A DNA stretch of 14,979 nucleotides from Planctomycetaceae bacterium. Its GTDB lineage: Bacteria; Planctomycetota; Planctomycetia; Pirellulales; Thermoguttaceae. The DNA lies in assembly GCA_031257725.1 (NCBI GenBank), contig JAIROD010000030.1, positions 1 through 14,979 on the forward strand, in the 5' to 3' direction. Position 1 is the stretch's first letter; the number at the start of each line of letters is the position of its first letter. Below, in pieces: positions 13,724 through 14,979 of the stretch. The position numbers and the translations under genes were made by a program. The notes beneath the pieces are model-generated. The model was not told where the DNA came from. It did no database searches and saw only the letters and a program-made list of their open reading frames with translations.

Positions 13724-14979
13724 GGTTTCGCCTCCGTGTTTTGGCGTACAATGGTAAGACGAACGGAAACACCGTTGGAACCGGTTTGTTGTGTGCTGGG
13801 CGGTTCGACGGCAAAACCGCCGTTTTCTAATGCCGTTGCAATAATTTCCGCATCGCCGTGAACCTGAAGTTGACCGTCCAACCGAATATCATTCTGTTCA
13901 ATTCGGATTTCGGGAAAACGATAACGAACCTTCGGCGGAAGGGATTGTAATACTTTCAATAACGGAATTAACACCGATTCACGTTGCGGTAACTCGGCGG
14001 AGTTTTCACGTTGCGCCGACATTTTTTTGTATTCGCTTTCCAAACGGTTACGAAATCCGGTCTGAATTTTTTGTTCCGGTAGGGCTTCCCGAAAAACTTT
14101 TTCCTGTTCCTGCCGAAATTGTGTTTTAAAACGGCTGTACTGAAATCCGCGAACAAAAAAAACTAAACATAACACCGACAAAAACGTAACCGATCCCCAA
14201 AGTAATGTGCGGATTGATTTACCAAGAACACGGTCAGTTCCCCGCATCGCTAAATGATCACGGCTAAAATCCCACCACGATTTCTGTTTTCGTGTAAGAA
14301 TCGCTGTGCTTTGACGAACAATGGATTGTTGCAAAATATTTTCTGTTTCTGTTTTAATATTATCAATTAATTTGACACGCGGAATTGTTTCAAAAACATG
14401 GAATAATTCGTCCGGCAAACCAATAGAGTCAACATAAATATCCGTATCACGTGTTTGAATTTCCGCGATCAAAGCACGCCGGAGCGCATCGGGAGTCTTA
14501 TCAATCAGTTGCCATGAAAGCGGTAAACCGTCCGGCGTGAAAAGAAAAAACTCTATCCGGTTACCAAAAAATTCATCGTCAAATATCCAAATCAAAGACC
14601 GAATACCGTTTTCAATATTTTTTGATTGTGAAATCAAATTTTGCGCAACGATAATCGAAAGCGGAATAATATGTTGAATAAGAATTTGATCGGTTGCCAA
14701 TTCGTCGAGAAACGGTAAAAATTTCTGATGATCAATCAATCCTGCCCATCGGCATTGATCATGTTGCAAAAAATCGGCGGTAAATTGTTCCGCCGGAATT
14801 GGAACATATTCTTCCAATTCATAAATCATTGCCTGACGGTTTGACGACGAGTCTGCCGGCAATGAAACAGAAAGAACATCATGTGAACAAGGTGCGAGCA
14901 AAACCGGTTCCGCATTATATTCCTGTTCCAAAAAAACTTTAGAAATCGCTGTCGCAAGCGAGATTTCGTCATCAGACTG
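13720..14979 (-). CDS. GspL/PilM-like secretion protein, 5' end outside window
   Basis: The frame stays open to the right edge of the window, so 419 residues are visible and the true start is missing. An internal TTG at 14931 is not needed as a start, since upstream codons continue family-like sequence (SDDEISLATAISKVF). The N-terminal part resembles the actin-like cytoplasmic domain of GspL/PilM, with PVLLAPCSHDVLSVSLP followed by MIYELEEYVPI. One transmembrane helix (TLLWGSVTFLSVLCLVFFV, about residues 257-275 of the visible part) precedes a charged coiled-coil stretch and a small extracytoplasmic domain (IRLDGQLQVHGDAEIIATAL). GspL binds GspE inside the cell and GspM in the membrane, recruiting the ATPase to the secretion platform. 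It overlaps gspM by 4 nt. The topology (large cytoplasmic domain, one helix, periplasmic domain) favours GspL over soluble PilM. Confidence 0.75.
   Translation of the reverse strand, partial: QSDDEISLATAISKVFLEQEYNAEPVLLAPCSHDVLSVSLPADSSSNRQAMIYELEEYVPIPAEQFTADFLQHDQCRWAGLIDHQKFLPFLDELATDQILIQHIIPLSIIVAQNLISQSKNIENGIRSLIWIFDDEFFGNRIEFFLFTPDGLPLSWQLIDKTPDALRRALIAEIQTRDTDIYVDSIGLPDELFHVFETIPRVKLIDNIKTETENILQQSIVRQSTAILTRKQKSWWDFSRDHLAMRGTDRVLGKSIRTLLWGSVTFLSVLCLVFFVRGFQYSRFKTQFRQEQEKVFREALPEQKIQTGFRNRLESEYKKMSAQRENSAELPQRESVLIPLLKVLQSLPPKVRYRFPEIRIEQNDIRLDGQLQVHGDAEIIATALENGGFAVEPPSTQQTGSNGVSVRLTIVRQNTEAKP

Overview
The window looks like a chromosomal segment of a bacterium of moderate to low GC, most likely a planctomycete. 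Three things point there: the layout of the type II secretion genes (a GspL/PilM-like protein, a GspM-like protein, a TPR lipoprotein, a Pro/Gln-rich secretin and GspE), a short RHS protein with a terminal polymorphic-toxin domain, and intergenic regions full of small inverted repeats. The lineage call is an inference from gene content; there is no rRNA or other marker gene. I see no tRNA, rRNA or CRISPR array.

Left part, plus strand (1-6148). A repeat-rich leader (1-305) holds a REP-like double hairpin and a short degenerate tandem array. It precedes a complete carboxynorspermidine synthase/saccharopine dehydrogenase-family gene (306-1517) for polyamine synthesis. The next 700 bp carry no convincing gene but three separate inverted-repeat elements (1579-1718, 1749-1944, 2141-2212). 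Two coupled genes follow. The first is a 1038-residue protein that joins a very AT-rich polytopic membrane domain to a GC-rich extracytoplasmic serine esterase (2214-5330). The second is a membrane-anchored homologous esterase (5330-6148).

Right part, minus strand (14979 down to 6086). This is a type II secretion cluster in the order gspL-like (5' end cut by the window edge), gspM-like, TPR lipoprotein, gspD, then gspE. Between gspD and gspE, on the same strand, sits a two-gene insertion: a truncated, membrane-anchored RHS protein with a C-terminal toxin domain resembling the Ntox21 type (8223-9575), and an AT-rich small gene that is probably its immunity protein (7674-8219). The immunity stop codon lies 4 nt from the gspE start, and a 9-nt direct repeat flanks the pair. 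The gspE 3' end overlaps the convergent esterase gene by 63 bp.

The most notable points are the toxin/immunity cassette inside a secretion operon, the membrane-domain/esterase chimera with a buried signal-peptide-like segment, and the cluster of MITE-like elements between 1518 and 2213. All family calls come from reading motifs; no database search was possible.
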